Shown: positions 1 through 12,965 of the stretch, piece after piece
Layout of the letters: each line of letters begins with the position of its first letter
Position numbering within the stretch: position 1 is the first letter of the stretch
Origin: Sialis fuliginosa
Taxonomy: Eukaryota > Arthropoda > Insecta > Megaloptera > Sialidae
DNA: 64,000 bases
Direction of reading: 5' to 3'
Assembly (NCBI GenBank): GCA_961205875.1
Contig: OY540812.1
Span: forward strand, 12,400,001 to 12,464,000
Notes under the pieces: model-generated
Databases searched by the model: none
The model's input: only the letters and a program-made list of their open reading frames with translations
What the model was told of the DNA's origin: nothing
Made by a program: the position numbers and the translations under genes

Positions 1-766
1 ATTCCATACATACTGGGTACATCTCTGCACGAGAGCAAGTGAGACAGACACACGGACGTGCGATAACCGTGTGATATTTATGTGGACGTGTGTAAACGGC
101 GACGCGGGGGCGGGCGGCGGCCATTAACTCGGTAATGCGCGGTGTTATAGAGACCGAACCCGCGATTAGCGCGGTATTAGCGGCCGTATTGCATGTCGTA
201 CCGGATTATACACCCTCCTCCGATGCACTAAATAGTGTTGGTTTTGTACACACGCTCGCATTACTTTTTTACATGGATTTACAGACTATAAATGTATGTG
301 TGTTTTGTATGGGGTACCAGATTAAATATATAATTGTATTTGTATGTTTATAACAATGTGGGGACTGCCGGTTAATCTCAATATATACCACCACTTTGTC
401 ACATATTGTATATATGTGATGATGATATTTGTTTAAGATTTGGGTATGTTATCTTACGCATGTTACTGCACAAAATATAGATAAACATTTTTAAACAAAG
501 AAAGTGTACGTGTGTTTATTTAAATTAACTTATGATACGAAAAAATGATTATTGAAATTAAAGGTTTATCAACATTATACGTATTGCAAATAAAATGACT
601 AGATTTACTACAGGAGATTTTTTTTTAAACTTTTATCCTTAGTTGTATGCATTACATAGATTTGTTTTTCTTAAAATCAGTTTTCAATCAATATATAATC
701 TTTAAAACAAGAATATTATACTGTAAAAAACACTGCGTCTATATAGTCACTTCAATCTATATAATA
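1..766. other. CpG-dense left edge, then AT-rich intron
   Basis: Bases about 60-240 are strikingly CpG-rich for this window (gacgcgggggcgggcggcgg, tagcgcggtattagcggcc), ending abruptly at about 240. A 72-codon plus-strand open frame starts at 135 but has no recognisable family or splice logic. It could be a promoter or enhancer within the tay gene body. From 250 to 766 I see only AT-rich sequence. Confidence 0.35.
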
Positions 767-1646
767 CTAGCTGGGCCCACGCGGCTTCGCTCGCGTGGAC
801 TACTGAATTATTGTTTAGGATTTAAAAAATATATAGTTGAATTAATTACAAACACGATTAGTTATTAATGTAATAAAAACCAAATAACACTTAAATTACC
901 TACCTAACAAAAACGAATCAGAACAAAAAGTATAAATAATTTTTGTTCTATTTAAATTTAAAAGTTAATTATTGAAAACAAAATAAACAATTGACAATCA
1001 AAAGAATACCGGCCTGTTCCCTTCCCTCTGCCCTGCGCTTCTAGTTGGTACGTTCTATCGCCATACGCGGGTCACCATCGCACGAATAATATTTTCCCGT
1101 ATAACATATATTTCGAAATTTTCTAAACTATACGACCAAATTGGATGCTGTAAATGGCAAATTATATCTACATTAAGTACTTATGACGATGAAATCATTT
1201 ATTTCGATAAGGATTAATGTTTTGCATGTCATAAGTCCACGTAAACATAACCCAAATATTTTATGTTTTCTTAGTAACATAAAAGCAGTAATTGTGGCTT
1301 AAATATAAAAGTTAGACATATGGTGTCGCGGACTTAATTGTAGAACTTTTGATTCTGCACAATTCTTTAATACATTATTTTGTTCTATATTGAACGGTTT
1401 AGGCAGCGTATTACAAAACAGCGCGCCGACGGCAAAATTTTTTCCGACTTGATTTACTATTATCGTCACTGCTTAGTTGTTATGTTACCTAACGTAAAAA
1501 AATATAGCCTATAACCTGGCCAGAGAACGTACCTATGAATTTAAAAAAAAACACGTAAATCGGATAAGTGGTTCTCGAGTGATAAGGTAACCAACGGACA
1601 GAAAGACAGACAGACAGACAGACAGAGAGACGTTGAGCTTTATATA

Positions 1647-3010
1647 TGACGGATTCCACGGTCGATCAGACAGAGCGCTCGCGCTGGCCTTTTTTAATGT
1701 ATCGCTACTTTTCTATCTCGCTGTGTCCAGCGCCCACGGGGCTACAAAAAAAATCTGCATACGCAATTGGATAGATTTTTGTCTGCTCTTTCTAATGGTG
1801 TCCTCATTTTTCCCGGAAAATGCATTTTTCACCGAGAAAATCGACTTCAAAGTTAAAGCGATTTATCGGAAAATATGTATCTTTTGAACCTGGCTTAAGT
1901 TATATCAATCGATAGATAATCTAATGATGAACATCTGTATGAAATTTCAGGATGGAGACTTTAACGGTTCAAAAGTTATTAACGAATGAACATCGAAAAA
2001 CGTGGTTTTGCGGCCGCGCGTGCTGCTACAAACAGCGCTACAACGCACGTAATGTTTAGATTTAAAAGTATTTTGCATTTTTGCATTCGTGCAGAGGCGT
2101 ATTTACCATGGGGCCATGGGGGCCATGGCCTAGGGCGGCAGGTCGAGAGGGGCGGTAGATTTTTTTAGTTTAATATAGCACATTTAAAAAAAATAATAGG
2201 GAAACAAAAAATGAGTAGCGTGACTAAAAAAAAGGCCATCAGTTTTTTATGTACATTATATCATATATTAAACATACTAGTATGTTTAATATATGATTAT
2301 ATTTTCCATTATTTGCAAAAAAAATTATCACTTTTCAGTTCATATAGGAATTTTGACTGTTAAAAATATATTATATTTTCCCATAGTATAGGGGCGGCAA
2401 TTTTTTTTACCAGGGCGGCAATTTTTTTTTGACCAGGGCGACAATTTTTTTGCCCAAAGCGGCAATTTTTTAAATGTGCTATATTAAACTAAAAAAATCT
2501 ACCGCCCCTCTCGACCTGCCGCCCTAGGTCATGGCCCCCATGGCCCCATGGTAAATACGCCTCTGCACGAATGCAAAAATGCAAAATACTTTTAAATCTA
2601 AACATTACGTGCGTTGTAGCGCTGTTTGTAGCAGCACGCGCGGCCGCAAAACCACGTTTTTCGATGTATATTCGTTAATAACTTTTGAACCGTTAAAGTC
2701 TCCATCCTGAAATTTCATACAGATGTTCATCATTAGATTATCTATCGATTGATATAACTTAAGCCAAGTTCAAAAGATACATATTTTCCGATAAATCGCT
2801 TTAACTTTGAAGTCGATTTTCTCGGTGAAAAATGCATTTTCCGGGAAAAATGAGGACACCATTAGAAAGATCAGACAAAAATCTATCCAATTGCGTATGC
2901 AGATTTTTTTTGTAGCCCCGTGGGCGCTGGACACAGCGAGATAGAAAAGTAGCGATACATTAAAAAAGGCCAGCGCGAGCGCTCTGTCTGATCGACCGTG
3001 GAATCCGTCA
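1647..3010. mobile_element. Foldback element with 545-bp near-identical arms
   Basis: Left arm 1647-2191 and right arm 2466-3010 are inverted copies with only scattered mismatches. The outer termini are TGACGGATTCCACGG and its complement. Compared with the empty site in Helitron copy 2, the flanks fit a TA duplication. An inner palindrome starts at CAGAGGCGTATTTACC (about 2092) and ends at its complement (about 2566), resembling hAT termini, so the structure looks layered. Open frames inside are not protein-like. Confidence 0.7.
2260..2297. repeat. 38-bp perfect palindrome in the foldback centre
   Basis: Two 19-nt arms meet without a spacer at 2278/2279 (aaacatact and agtatgttt at the centre). 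It lies in the 274-bp spacer between the foldback arms, close to four imperfect repeats of GGGCGGCAATTTTTTT at about 2,390-2,475. Confidence 0.85.
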
Positions 3011-3021
3011 TATATTAAGGA

Positions 3022-6000
3022 TTATAAATAGGACTACACGCGAGACGAAACGCGACGAGAGTCAGGTAAGTCTTGTCTCGGTCTCAAATTATACAAGGGA
3101 CAGTCTCGTCTCGTGAATATTGAAGTCATCTCGTCTCAGTCTCATACTCGTGACCGAGACCGAAACAAGATCGAGACCGAGAAAAACTAAAAATATTTTT
3201 TATCTTCTATACAATTCTTTACTTCATTATATTGTTCAATATTTAACTGTTTTTTAAATCTAAGCAAACTTTTTTCCCACTAAATTTACTATTATCGTTA
3301 CTGCTTATTCCTTATGTTACTCAACGTAACAAAATATATACTAAAATCTGGACAAAGAACACATCTATGAATTAAAAAAAAACACGTAAATCGGATAAGT
3401 AGTTCTCGAGTAAAAAGCGCACTAGCGGACAGACATACAGACGTTGCGTTTTATAATATATATGGATATAGAAGATAATCTCAAAAAGTATTCAACCGAT
3501 TTAGATAATTATTTCACTGTTACAGAGTGTATTTTTTCTACATTTTATCACGCTTATATTCAATAATAAGGTCAGGAACGTTTTCTAAAAGAATTGTATA
3601 AAAAGAAAAGGGTTTGATTTGAAGAGAAAAAAAAACCCGTAGCTAGTAGCAGCTAATGGATATAATTAAATACATACGAATGCATGTACACTAACAAAAT
3701 TACAAAACATTAAAAACCCAACCTCAAATACACAATTCAATAAATCATACTATTATCAATTACACAGTTAAAATCACGCTCATACACAAATAAAACCACA
3801 ACATACTCATATGTGAATAGATAAAAAAATCCATTTTATGACATTTGTATTCCGGGAGACCTCCTCCCGTCAACCGCATCAACGAAATCCCAAAGAGCTC
3901 CGGATGTGTTGAATGTCAATCAGCCCCTGTGTAACAACAACACTGATCTACCGCATCAGCAGGAGCGCTGTCAACACCTTAACACGCACTGGAGCGCGAC
4001 GTTTCAGCGACTAGCACATTCACAAGTGAACATTGGCGGCACTACAACTTAATTGGTACATTAGACTGTATAAAAAAAAAATCGATATTTTTTTCCTCGC
4101 TCTCGTTACGAAATAAGGTAGTTTACCCAAAATAAATCCCCCTACAAGGATTACCCTGTAGTTCAATTTTAAGAGGTGCCACAATGGGGGTCTTGTTTCC
4201 CATTTAAATTACATGGAAAAATTATTCTTTAGTACTAAAGTTGGTATAACTGATTCATGATAACTGATAAAAAACTAAGGACGTCATTTTGTAGAGAATA
4301 AAATTATATATTAAAATAATGCCAGTTGTCGACAGGGTCATTCCTTTTCCGACAGCTCAGTAGTAAGGTAATATATTGCTATTTAATTGATATTTATAGA
4401 AAATTGACGTTAAAATGTTGATTTTCGTAAAAAAAAAAATATTAAATCGCTTATAAGTTTAAACTCATTGCATTTACACCTATAGCTCTTTGAACTATTT
4501 TTATAGAAAAATAAATTTCCTACAAAATTACCATTTCACATATTTTTATAAAAACAATATTTTAACCGTGAAAGCCTTTTAGACGTACAATTTAACAAAT
4601 AAATCACTTTGAATGCTTGTAACTTTTGATACATTGAATTGAGACACTTTTGTAGAGAATTTTATCTTCTACAAAATGATGTCCTTAAAAAAATGAAATA
4701 TTCCACTTATTCCTTAAACATTCAAAATTCAAATTCAAACTTTTATATCAATTTTGTACAACTACTAATAATCAATCAAACAACTGAAAACTAAACCATT
4801 TTAATAAAATATTTATTAGAATCGGAAACTGTATATTTTATCTCTAATTTCCAATTAAATAACATTCTCATGGTTACATTTAAAATATTCTAAAATGTAT
4901 TCGTGACTGATCAGAATTAAACTACCAAATATTTTTAATTGAAATCGATTTTATATGAAACTATAGCCGCCCGCATTTATTAATAAAAAAAATCAAGTTT
5001 TGATCGCTTCGAGAATTTTGTAAAATTAAAGCACTATTTTATATATCTACTTGCTACCCCGTAGTTACGCCACTGCAACGATACATACACAAGTTTCATG
5101 TCATTATCTCATGTACCATTGAATACGAGAATGGTAGAAGTCGAAAAGCGCCTTTTAAAGCTCTCTCACTGCGCTATTTATGCTGTTTATGTATTTTTTG
5201 AATGGTGTTAAGTTCTAAATTCAAAGACAATAACAGTTTGGGTGAATGCGTTTATTTCTGGTGTCGTGTGAGATGTTAAAACAGAATTCCTTAAATAAAT
5301 GTTACTCTACACGAAATTCAAATCATTATATCACATTTTCTGGAATTAAATTTTCACAGTGATTTGCATTTTTGTAATCTACATTTACCGAACATTTTCA
5401 CTGAATTTTTAAAGAGCTCCGAATAAATGTATGTAAATTTATGAAACGTGAAGTCACCAAAAAAAGATTTATATGAACAGTTCAGTAGACATTGTTTTTT
5501 TTATGTTGATATAAATATGAGTATACATATCTACTTTATTATTTTCAGCAAACAAAAAAATTACGATGGATTGAAAGTCTTATATATTTTATTTCTAAGT
5601 ATGTTTATAACAAAAAACCAAAAATTATATATTGGTTATCGATTTTATTATTTTATTAAATACCGCAGCTTCGCTCACGAATATATATTTCGAAATAAGT
5701 TACTCTAATATTTTTCTTCCGCACTATTGTCATTATTTAATAATAAAAATCCCACTATGTTCAACCCTTTAATGGAGTATCCTGATGATATACATACAGG
5801 CTATATAATTTAAAATCGGTTCAGTCTTTTTCGAGTTCAGTCGGAACAAACAGACAAGACGGACAAAAAATTCAAAAAACTATAGAAATAGTTTGTATTA
5901 CGTAAAAAAAACTACCGACAGACCCGAAATATTTATAATTTGTATTTAACAATTTATCTACAATTTAGTTCGATCAACATTTCTGTACAATTTCGTACAA

Positions 6001-7972
6001 GAAAGTAAATATAAAATGTTGAATGTCACTGTAAACGTTCACGTTATAAAAAGTAATGCGCGTGGTATTGAACCCGGTTTACATAATTTTCAGGCACGAA
6101 AACAGGATCGTTTTGTTAGCGGTAATGCGGTTATATCAAGTTACGTACCGCCTCGTTACACAACGAGGATTTTAAGATTTCCATAAAAAAACACACATGC
6201 ATAAACTTTAAGGACTATTTATACATCAAACCTTATCGTTCACTTAATTTCATAATGTTTAACTGTAACGTACCCTTCTCTTAAAAGAAATCTATGCAAT
6301 ATTAGAAATAAAGTAGTTTCATAACAACTGCATTTTTCTAAAATTTTAACATTTCTGAATAATGTACATAATTATAGGAATAAAAAGACATTTTGCATAA
6401 AAATCGATTTCTTGTATTATTTTTATAATTTAAACATAATATGAAAAATATCGTTTACATTGATTGTATCAAACAATTATGGCCCCGCAAAGGGGAGGGG
6501 GGGGGTGACCGGCTATAGTCTGGGAGCCCGGGACCTCGGAAAGTCAACAATCTTTTTTTTATTCGTAGTAAAAAAAATGTCTGATTGTAAGATTTCTTAG
6601 CAGAAGGAGATCCGACAAAAATCCTGTCACGGGAGCCCTCGATCAAATTTCATCAAAAGAACCTATAATCATGTTAAAATACTAGGTAATTATTGAAAAT
6701 CGCTTAAAACTGAAACTCTCGACGAGACATACAAATAAAGATGATTTGGTCTCGGTCTCATCTTAGTACAATTTTATCTAATTTTGTCTAAGTTTCGTTT
6801 CGACGAAATGCCCTAATGTAGGCTTTAACTTCATCCAAATTTCAAACCAAATCAGGTACGTACACTGTTTTTACAACACTGGCTTCTTTTTCTTCTTCTG
6901 TTCAACAGGAACAACAATATCCAGTGGATCAACAGTGAATTATACAAGAAACAGAATACGAATTGTTTCATTTGAATAAGAATAGCCTGCTACTGGGCGA
7001 GAGAAACGCAGTCAGGAAGTAAAATAAGGAACAAAACGTTCTCAAGAATGAAACTAACTGGAATAATATAGATGAATTTACGTAAATTAAGACGAAAATA
7101 AATTTTAAGTAGTTTAAATATTAATTTTATATTTCGAATTATCTAATATATAGTAACGTGGAAAAATGGTAAAATATGAAATTTATATATACGGCAATAA
7201 TGCGCTTGATTAAATCGTTGTTAACGAACGTTTTTATAAGTCGATAATTTCTTAATAACATAATTTATCCACAATTTAAAAATTTCATAACCATATTAAC
7301 GTTAACAATGCAATGATCTGGAACGTTTCTAATTCATTAATCAAAATATAATTAATTATTTAAAATATATATTGATCAATACTTCATATTAAAGTTTGAT
7401 AATTAAAATTATAATATTCACGTACAATAAATATAAAAAACAGCGAGTTAATTGTATGATTAATATTACAACAAAAAATACATCATAAAATTATATAGCA
7501 TTGCATCACAACGAAACAATGCATGTCGTTAAAAAACTTCAATTGCACTATAATTAAATGTAATTTGAAAGGGGATCAAATTGCCTGCATGCATTAAGTT
7601 CATACAGCAATTATGATACATCTGTAATCTGTATAGAATAGATGTCAAGTGATTGTACTATGTACAGACTGATTCATAAATTCATAAATATATTTATAAT
7701 AGCTGTTACTCTCAACTTTCATCAATAAGATGTAAGTATATGATGGTTTGCGTAGAAGGTTAGATATAAGCTGCCAAATTTCATCAAGATCGGTTCAGCG
7801 GTTTAATCGTGAAAAGGTAACACTTTCCCCCCCCCCCCCTAACATTTTCAGTGGGAGGGGCAATGACTACTTTTTGCCCTCCCAAAATGTGGATCCTGTT
7901 TTTTAGGGCGGGTTTGAAGCGACGCGGACATGCAATTATAAAAATTTGTTTTCTGTAATTTTGTTACTCTTA
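3022..7972. other. Intronic region with repeat fragments, no gene
   Basis: At about 3,290-3,475 lies a truncated Helitron-like 5' part (cacgtaaatcggataagtag, then tctcgag and gacagac runs). CGAGAC-rich stretches at 3,040-3,180 and 6,715-6,815 look like the decayed ends of another element. An hAT-like end gtagttacgccactg occurs at about 5,060-5,074. A GC-rich patch at 6,480-6,535 is repeat-like. A stretch at 3,850-4,040 is unusually GC-balanced but I cannot assign it. No coding exon is supported. Confidence 0.4.
7755..7826 (+). repeat. Short interspersed repeat, partial copy
   Basis: Contains AGATCGGTTCAGCGGTTTAA and GTGAAAAGGTAACA, the core shared with copies at 16,991, 33,778 and 50,288. 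It ends at a cytosine run instead of the usual TATAATATTAGTATGGA tail. Confidence 0.55.
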
Positions 7973-8304
7973 TGTCCGGTATCATAAAAGACCTAACAAA
8001 TTTGTTAGCTAACAAACACTTTCAACTGAGATATCAAACTTATATGACAGTTCTTTTGGAGTTTGTTGATGACTTTGACAAGTTTCGCGCACGCGTTGTA
8101 GGTAAATACAAACGGTATTAAAACAGTGGTGATGTTATGAAAATTATTTTGTACGGTCAAAGATGCCAACTGTGTTACAATTAGTTGAAGTGTCACTGCT
8201 CTAAATTCCATAACTAATCCATAGATACTAGTACAGTATTAATACCCCATATGAATGTAATTGCTAGCTAACAAATTTTGTTAGGTCCTTTATAATACCG
8301 GGCA
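7973..8304. mobile_element. Small TIR element with TTA duplication (Harbinger-like)
   Basis: About 42-bp imperfect terminal inverted repeats: TGTCCGGTATCATAAAAGAC at the left and the complement of TGCCCGGTATTATAAAGGAC at the right, each continuing into CTAACAAA...GTTAGCTA. The direct repeats TTA at 7970-7972 and 8305-8307 fit a PIF/Harbinger-type target duplication. The 332-bp body encodes no transposase; the minus-strand open frame inside is incidental. Confidence 0.6.
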
Positions 8305-9360
8305 TTAAAAATTCTTTAATTCCGGCATTCTTCCATAAGACCCCATATTAAAACATTTGTATTTCTATTTATTTTTTAACAAAGATATTAATCAAGCTAA
8401 AGAAAATTGAAGATAATTTTGAATTTTAAGAACACCAAGTAAAATTAGATCAGCTTAAAATTGGTTCCAGCGCCACTATAAAAAATAAATAATTGTATAT
8501 TTATTGTTACACCTATACCATTGAGTAAAAAATAACAAGAGAATCAACGTATACGGGAGAGCTGAAACGCAGTAGATATATGAACCATGCACTATTTGAG
8601 CCCCAGGAAGTGCTGGTATCTATTGAAAAAATTATTAATTATACATATGAAATATTTGGTTTTCGACTCTACTAAATCGTCAGATTCTAAGCTCCGCCCC
8701 TCTAAAATGATTTACGAACGTCTTGTTTACATTATTTTAAGTCGGCTGATACGTGATACAAAGGCAACAAAAACGTTGCAAGAAATTATTCGTTACTTAT
8801 TATCTTTTTCTTTTAAATAAAACAAAAAAAATATGTAATGTTAAAATTATTTGAGATAATTGCTGCTATCAATAATATAATAGATTTTTGCTTTAAAGTA
8901 GATTTTTATAAGTTGTAAGAAATTTAAAATTGTGACGCGATGTTACATTACTGATGATATAATTAAAATTAGATTGATCGTTTTATTCATTTCAAATTAA
9001 TATAAAAATATATCAAAACTAAAAATATGGTTCTGCGGTTTTTTGTATCTACATTGCTTTAAACATAAAATATGGATTGTGGACCGATACATATTACATA
9101 TAACAATATATACAAAATAAGTTTTTATGGTTCCGAAGAAACCCTATTAATGTCACTTTGTCGTTCGTCCGTCCGTCCGTCCGTCCTTTTCACTCAAAGC
9201 CAAATAGCTCGTAAACTATATCAGCTAGAAACTTGAAATTTTTACTGAATATGTAAAATGACACCCTCTAGTAAAATATGTACAAATTTATTGAATAAAT
9301 AATTTTTCAAGGGGGGCAATAAGGAGCTAAAGCTAGGTAAAAAAAATATTTTTTTTATAC

Positions 9361-10120
9361 CATGGCATGTGGCACGTTAAAATGTATAACCAAACAAGCG
9401 GAATTTGACCTTTTTTCTATTTTTTTCTAAATCAAAAATGGTGCCTGTAGGGGGCTTTAAAGCAAATCCCAAAAAACCAAAAAAAATTGTATACCAAGAC
9501 GTGTGGCATGTCAAAATGTACATCTCAATTAGTAGAATTTGACCATATTTTTATTTATTTTCTAACTCTAAAATGGCGCCTATAGGGGGCTAAAAGCAGT
9601 ATTTTATTCTGCCCCCCCCCCTCTAACTCTTGTAACTACCAGCTCAAAAAATCTGAAAAAAATTGGTAACGAGGTTTTGATGGGACTACCAACGACAAAT
9701 ACTAAAGTCGACAATATAATTTTAAATTTTGGAATAATAGGGAGGGGTGTAAGAGAATTAAAAAAATGTATTTTCATATCTAGGCATGTGGTATGTCAAA
9801 ATGTACATCTCAATTCGTAGAACATGACCATATTTTTTATTTTTTTCTAACTCAAAAATGGCGCCTGTAGGGGGCTAAATGCAGTGTTTTATTTTGTCCC
9901 CCCTCCCTCTAACTCTGTAACTACCGGCTCAAAAAATCTGAAAAAATTTGGTAACGAGGCTTTGGTGGGACTACCAACGACAAATACTAAAGTCAACAAT
10001 ATAATTTTAAATTTTAGAATTATATGGAGGGGCGTCATAGAATTTTTTATTTTGATATCTAGGCATGTGGTATTTCAAAATATAGATCTCAATTAGTAGA
10101 ACTTGACATTTTTTTATATT
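9361..10120. repeat. Imperfect tandem units inside the left arm
   Basis: The block GGCATGTGG(C/T)A...CAAAATGTA...GAATTTGACC occurs at about 9,361, 9,495, 9,780 and 10,061, each followed by poly-T and AAATGGCGCC(T)...TAGGGGGC. Spacing is about 134, 285 and 281 bp. The same block appears inverted in the right arm. Confidence 0.6.
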
Positions 10121-11152
10121 TTAACTTTTACTTAAAAATGCACCCGTAAGTGGTTCCAAACATTTCACGTAGTACGTACTTCGGAACCCTTATGGCATAC
10201 CTACACTCGTGTATGTCTTGCCCGAATTATTTTTTTTATCTTCTTCAATGAAAATTAAAAATTCTTTTATTTTATTTCTCAAATATTAGATATTAAAATT
10301 ACTTTTGACCAAATATCATCGAATTTTTTTTTATTTTTGTAAGCTTGTTCAAATTGTCTAATAAGAACTAGAATAATGTGTGAGGAATGTGACGAGATTT
10401 TGCGATAAGTGTTTCAAAAACAAACACTAAAATAAGTCAGCTATCAGAGAGGCAAGGGGACTCAATAAAAAAGCACCCCAAAATGTACACAGTAATTTGA
10501 ATATGACTGAAAGATATAAAACATGTAGTTTATAAAGTCTCATCACTAAAAATTCCGAAAAAAATGATGATTTTTTAATTTTTATCCCCACCATATTGAA
10601 TTAAAAACGGGGAATGAGTGAAAATATTTACTGTAATAGTGTATCTAACATAGAATTTCACTTTTATTATAAGTAGCTCATAAAAGCATGATTATCGCAG
10701 AATAATACAAAAAAATCTGAATTTTACAAATTTTTTTATTATTTTTACCATTTTGGTGAGTTTAAAATGGTTCAAGGTGAGAAAAAAAATGTTTTCTTAA
10801 ACTCTGATACCTCCGATCACCGTTGATCATAGTTTCAATTCAATTCTGATACTCTTTCGACTCGAAAAAAAAAGTGAAAATACAAAATCTCTTATTTTTT
10901 TATACTTTTCGACTTAAAATCCGCCATATTTTTTTCAAAGCCAAAAAATTGCAATTTTGAACCCGGAAATCGAAAGAGCACACTCGAAAATAGTAAAATA
11001 CATGACTTTTATTTATATTACTTCCGTTATTCTTAATAAGTTTGGAGCTCAAAGATTGACGAAAAAAATTGTTATTTTGGTCCTTAATGGGTTAAATAAC
11101 CGTTACCCAAAAAAGTGTTATGCCCATGTTCTTCTTCAGAATGCAAGCTTTC

Positions 11153-11243
11153 TCCCAGCCAAATTTCATTAAGATCGGTTTAGCTGTGAAAAAGTAACAG
11201 ACAGAAAGATAGACCCACATTCGCATTTATAATATAAGTACGG
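11153..11243 (+). repeat. Short interspersed repeat, partial copy
   Basis: Shows CCAAATTTCATTAAGATCGG, GTGAAAAAGTAACAGACAG and the tail CGCATTTATAATATAAGTACGGA. It is a diverged member of the family best preserved at 50,288-50,467 and lies in the centre of the large inverted-repeat composite. Confidence 0.55.
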
Positions 11244-11700
11244 AATATTTCGGTTCCTATGTAAGATAGGGGGTTGTTGACCCTCGCTCGCATAGTATTT
11301 TTCTCGTCAGATCGAATGAAACTTAAACAACCCTTCATATGAGAATGTGGGTGAAATATAAATGTTTTATTTTATTTTTTGGTTTTCATTCATTATACAA
11401 AATTGTAAATATCTCGACTCCTATGTGAGATAGGGGGCTGTTTTTCCCTCTAAACCTCCATTCCCGTAGAATTTTTCCCACCGAATCTAATAAAACTAAT
11501 TACAACCCTCTATATGTGAATATATTTTTTTTAATTTTTTTTTTTTGGTTTTCATTCATTATACAAAATTGTAAATATCTCGAATCCCATGCAAATTAGG
11601 GGGTTGATTTTCCCCCTAAAACCCCTACCCACGTGGTATTTTTCCCGCCGGATCCAATGAAACCAATTACAACTCTTCATATGTGACAGGGGGTGAAATA
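11244..11700 (+). repeat. Three tandem units of about 165 bp
   Basis: Units begin near 11,246, 11,408 and 11,575 with ATATCTCGACTCCTATG or a variant, then (A/G)TAGGGGG(T/C)TG, then CCTTCATATG-like blocks and GGTTTTCATTCATTATACAA. They lie between the two foldback arms. Confidence 0.65.
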
Positions 11701-12965
11701 TTAATGCCTCATTACCATTTTTTTTTTCAGATTTTTTGAGCCAGTAGTTACAAAGTTAGAGGGGGGTGGGGACAAAATAAAATACTACTTTTAGCCTCCT
11801 ACAGGCGCCATTTTTGAGTTAGAAAAAAAATAAAAAATATGGTCATATTCTACTAATTGAGATCTATATTTCGACAACCCACATGCCTAGATATGAAAAT
11901 TAAAATTAAAAATTCTGACACCCGTCCCTATTATTCCAAAATTTAAAATTGACTTTAGTATTTGTCGTTGGTAGTCTCACTAAAGCCATGTTACAAAATT
12001 TTTGCAGATTTTTTGAACCAGTAGTTACCGAGGTAGAGGGGGGACAAAATTAAAAAATGCTTTTAGCCTCCTGCTGGCGCTATTTTTGAGTTAGAAAAAA
12101 AAATATAAAAAAATAGGGTCAAATTTTACTTATTGAAATCTACATTTTGATATCCCACACGTCTTGATAAACAATTTTTTTTTTGATTTGCTTTAAAGCT
12201 CCCTGCTAGCGCAATTTTTGATTTAAAAAAAAAATAAGAAAAAGCGTCAAATTCCACTGGTTTGGTTATACATTTTAACGTGCCACATGCCTTGATATAA
12301 AAAAAATATTTTGTTTACCTAGCTTCTCTTTAGCATCAACCCTGAAAAATTATTTTTTCAACAAAGTACATCTTTTACTAGAAGGCATTATTTTACATGT
12401 TCAGTAAAAACAAGTTATTCGCTTATATAGTTAACGAGATATTTTGCTTTGACTGATAATGACGGACGGACGGACGACAAAGTGAGATTAATAGGGTTTC
12501 TTCGGAACCCTAAAAAAGAGTTTGTTCATTATTTTAATTTTAATAATACATTTATTATACCAATAAATTTTCCAACTACTAACATAACTTTTTCAATTAC
12601 ATATAAATACTTATTCATGTTAGAAATGTATCAAATATATCAGTCGCGCCCGACGGAAGGTTAAAAATAAAATAATAATACGAATCACAAGTCACAACGT
12701 GTGAAATAGTTAAGCGTCGATGTTTACAATATCATGAACAGAAACTAGTAATATATATATTAAACTGGTTTGGGTAAAGGCGGAGCTTAAGCTTAGCGAG
12801 CTGTCAAGCGAGGGGTACGGGACGGATAATTTTGTATCTTGGATAATAAGTTAGTTCAAGTTCCGATTGTAAGATGGCTTGAGTGCTGCCATCTAGAGCT
12901 TGGAACATCGTCCCCGTTTCATCAAAATACATTGCGTTGTTTCTCTTGTTATTCTTTACTCAATG

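Larger units (their letters stand above)
767..3021 (-). mobile_element. Helitron-like element, copy 1, carrying a nested foldback
   Basis: Non-autonomous element on the minus strand. Its 3' end (plus-strand 767) is CTAG preceded by the hairpin CCACGCG...CGCGTGG, and its 5' end at 3021 reads TCCTTAATATA. Flanks are A and T without target duplication, as expected of Helitrons. The body (767-1646) is nearly identical to copy 2 at 24,014-24,880, so this family moved recently. A 1.36-kb foldback interrupts it 11 bp from its 5' end. No Rep/helicase coding sequence is present. Confidence 0.7.
8519..12965. mobile_element. Large inverted-repeat composite (about 4.4 kb)
   Basis: The 31-bp segment at 8519-8549 (CATTGAGTAAAAAATAACAA...) returns inverted at 12935-12965 with three mismatches. 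Inside, a second inverted pair starts at 9129 (GGTTCCGAAGAAACCCTATT) and ends at 12511, with (GTCC)n at 9,166-9,186 mirrored by (GACG)n near 12,465. The left arm is about 1.1 kb (9,129-10,230) and itself ends in CTTCGGAACCC; the right arm (about 11,690-12,511) is shorter. No transposase frame was recognised. Arm divergence suggests an older insertion than the 1.65-kb foldback. Confidence 0.55.

Noticed and set aside
1633-1887. 84-codon open frame
   Set aside because: It spans the Helitron/foldback border and has no protein-like features.
3031-6815. A 3.8-kb element bounded by CGAGACGAAACG-like ends
   Set aside because: The termini are only loosely similar and the 8-bp flanks do not match, so the two pieces may be unrelated fragments.
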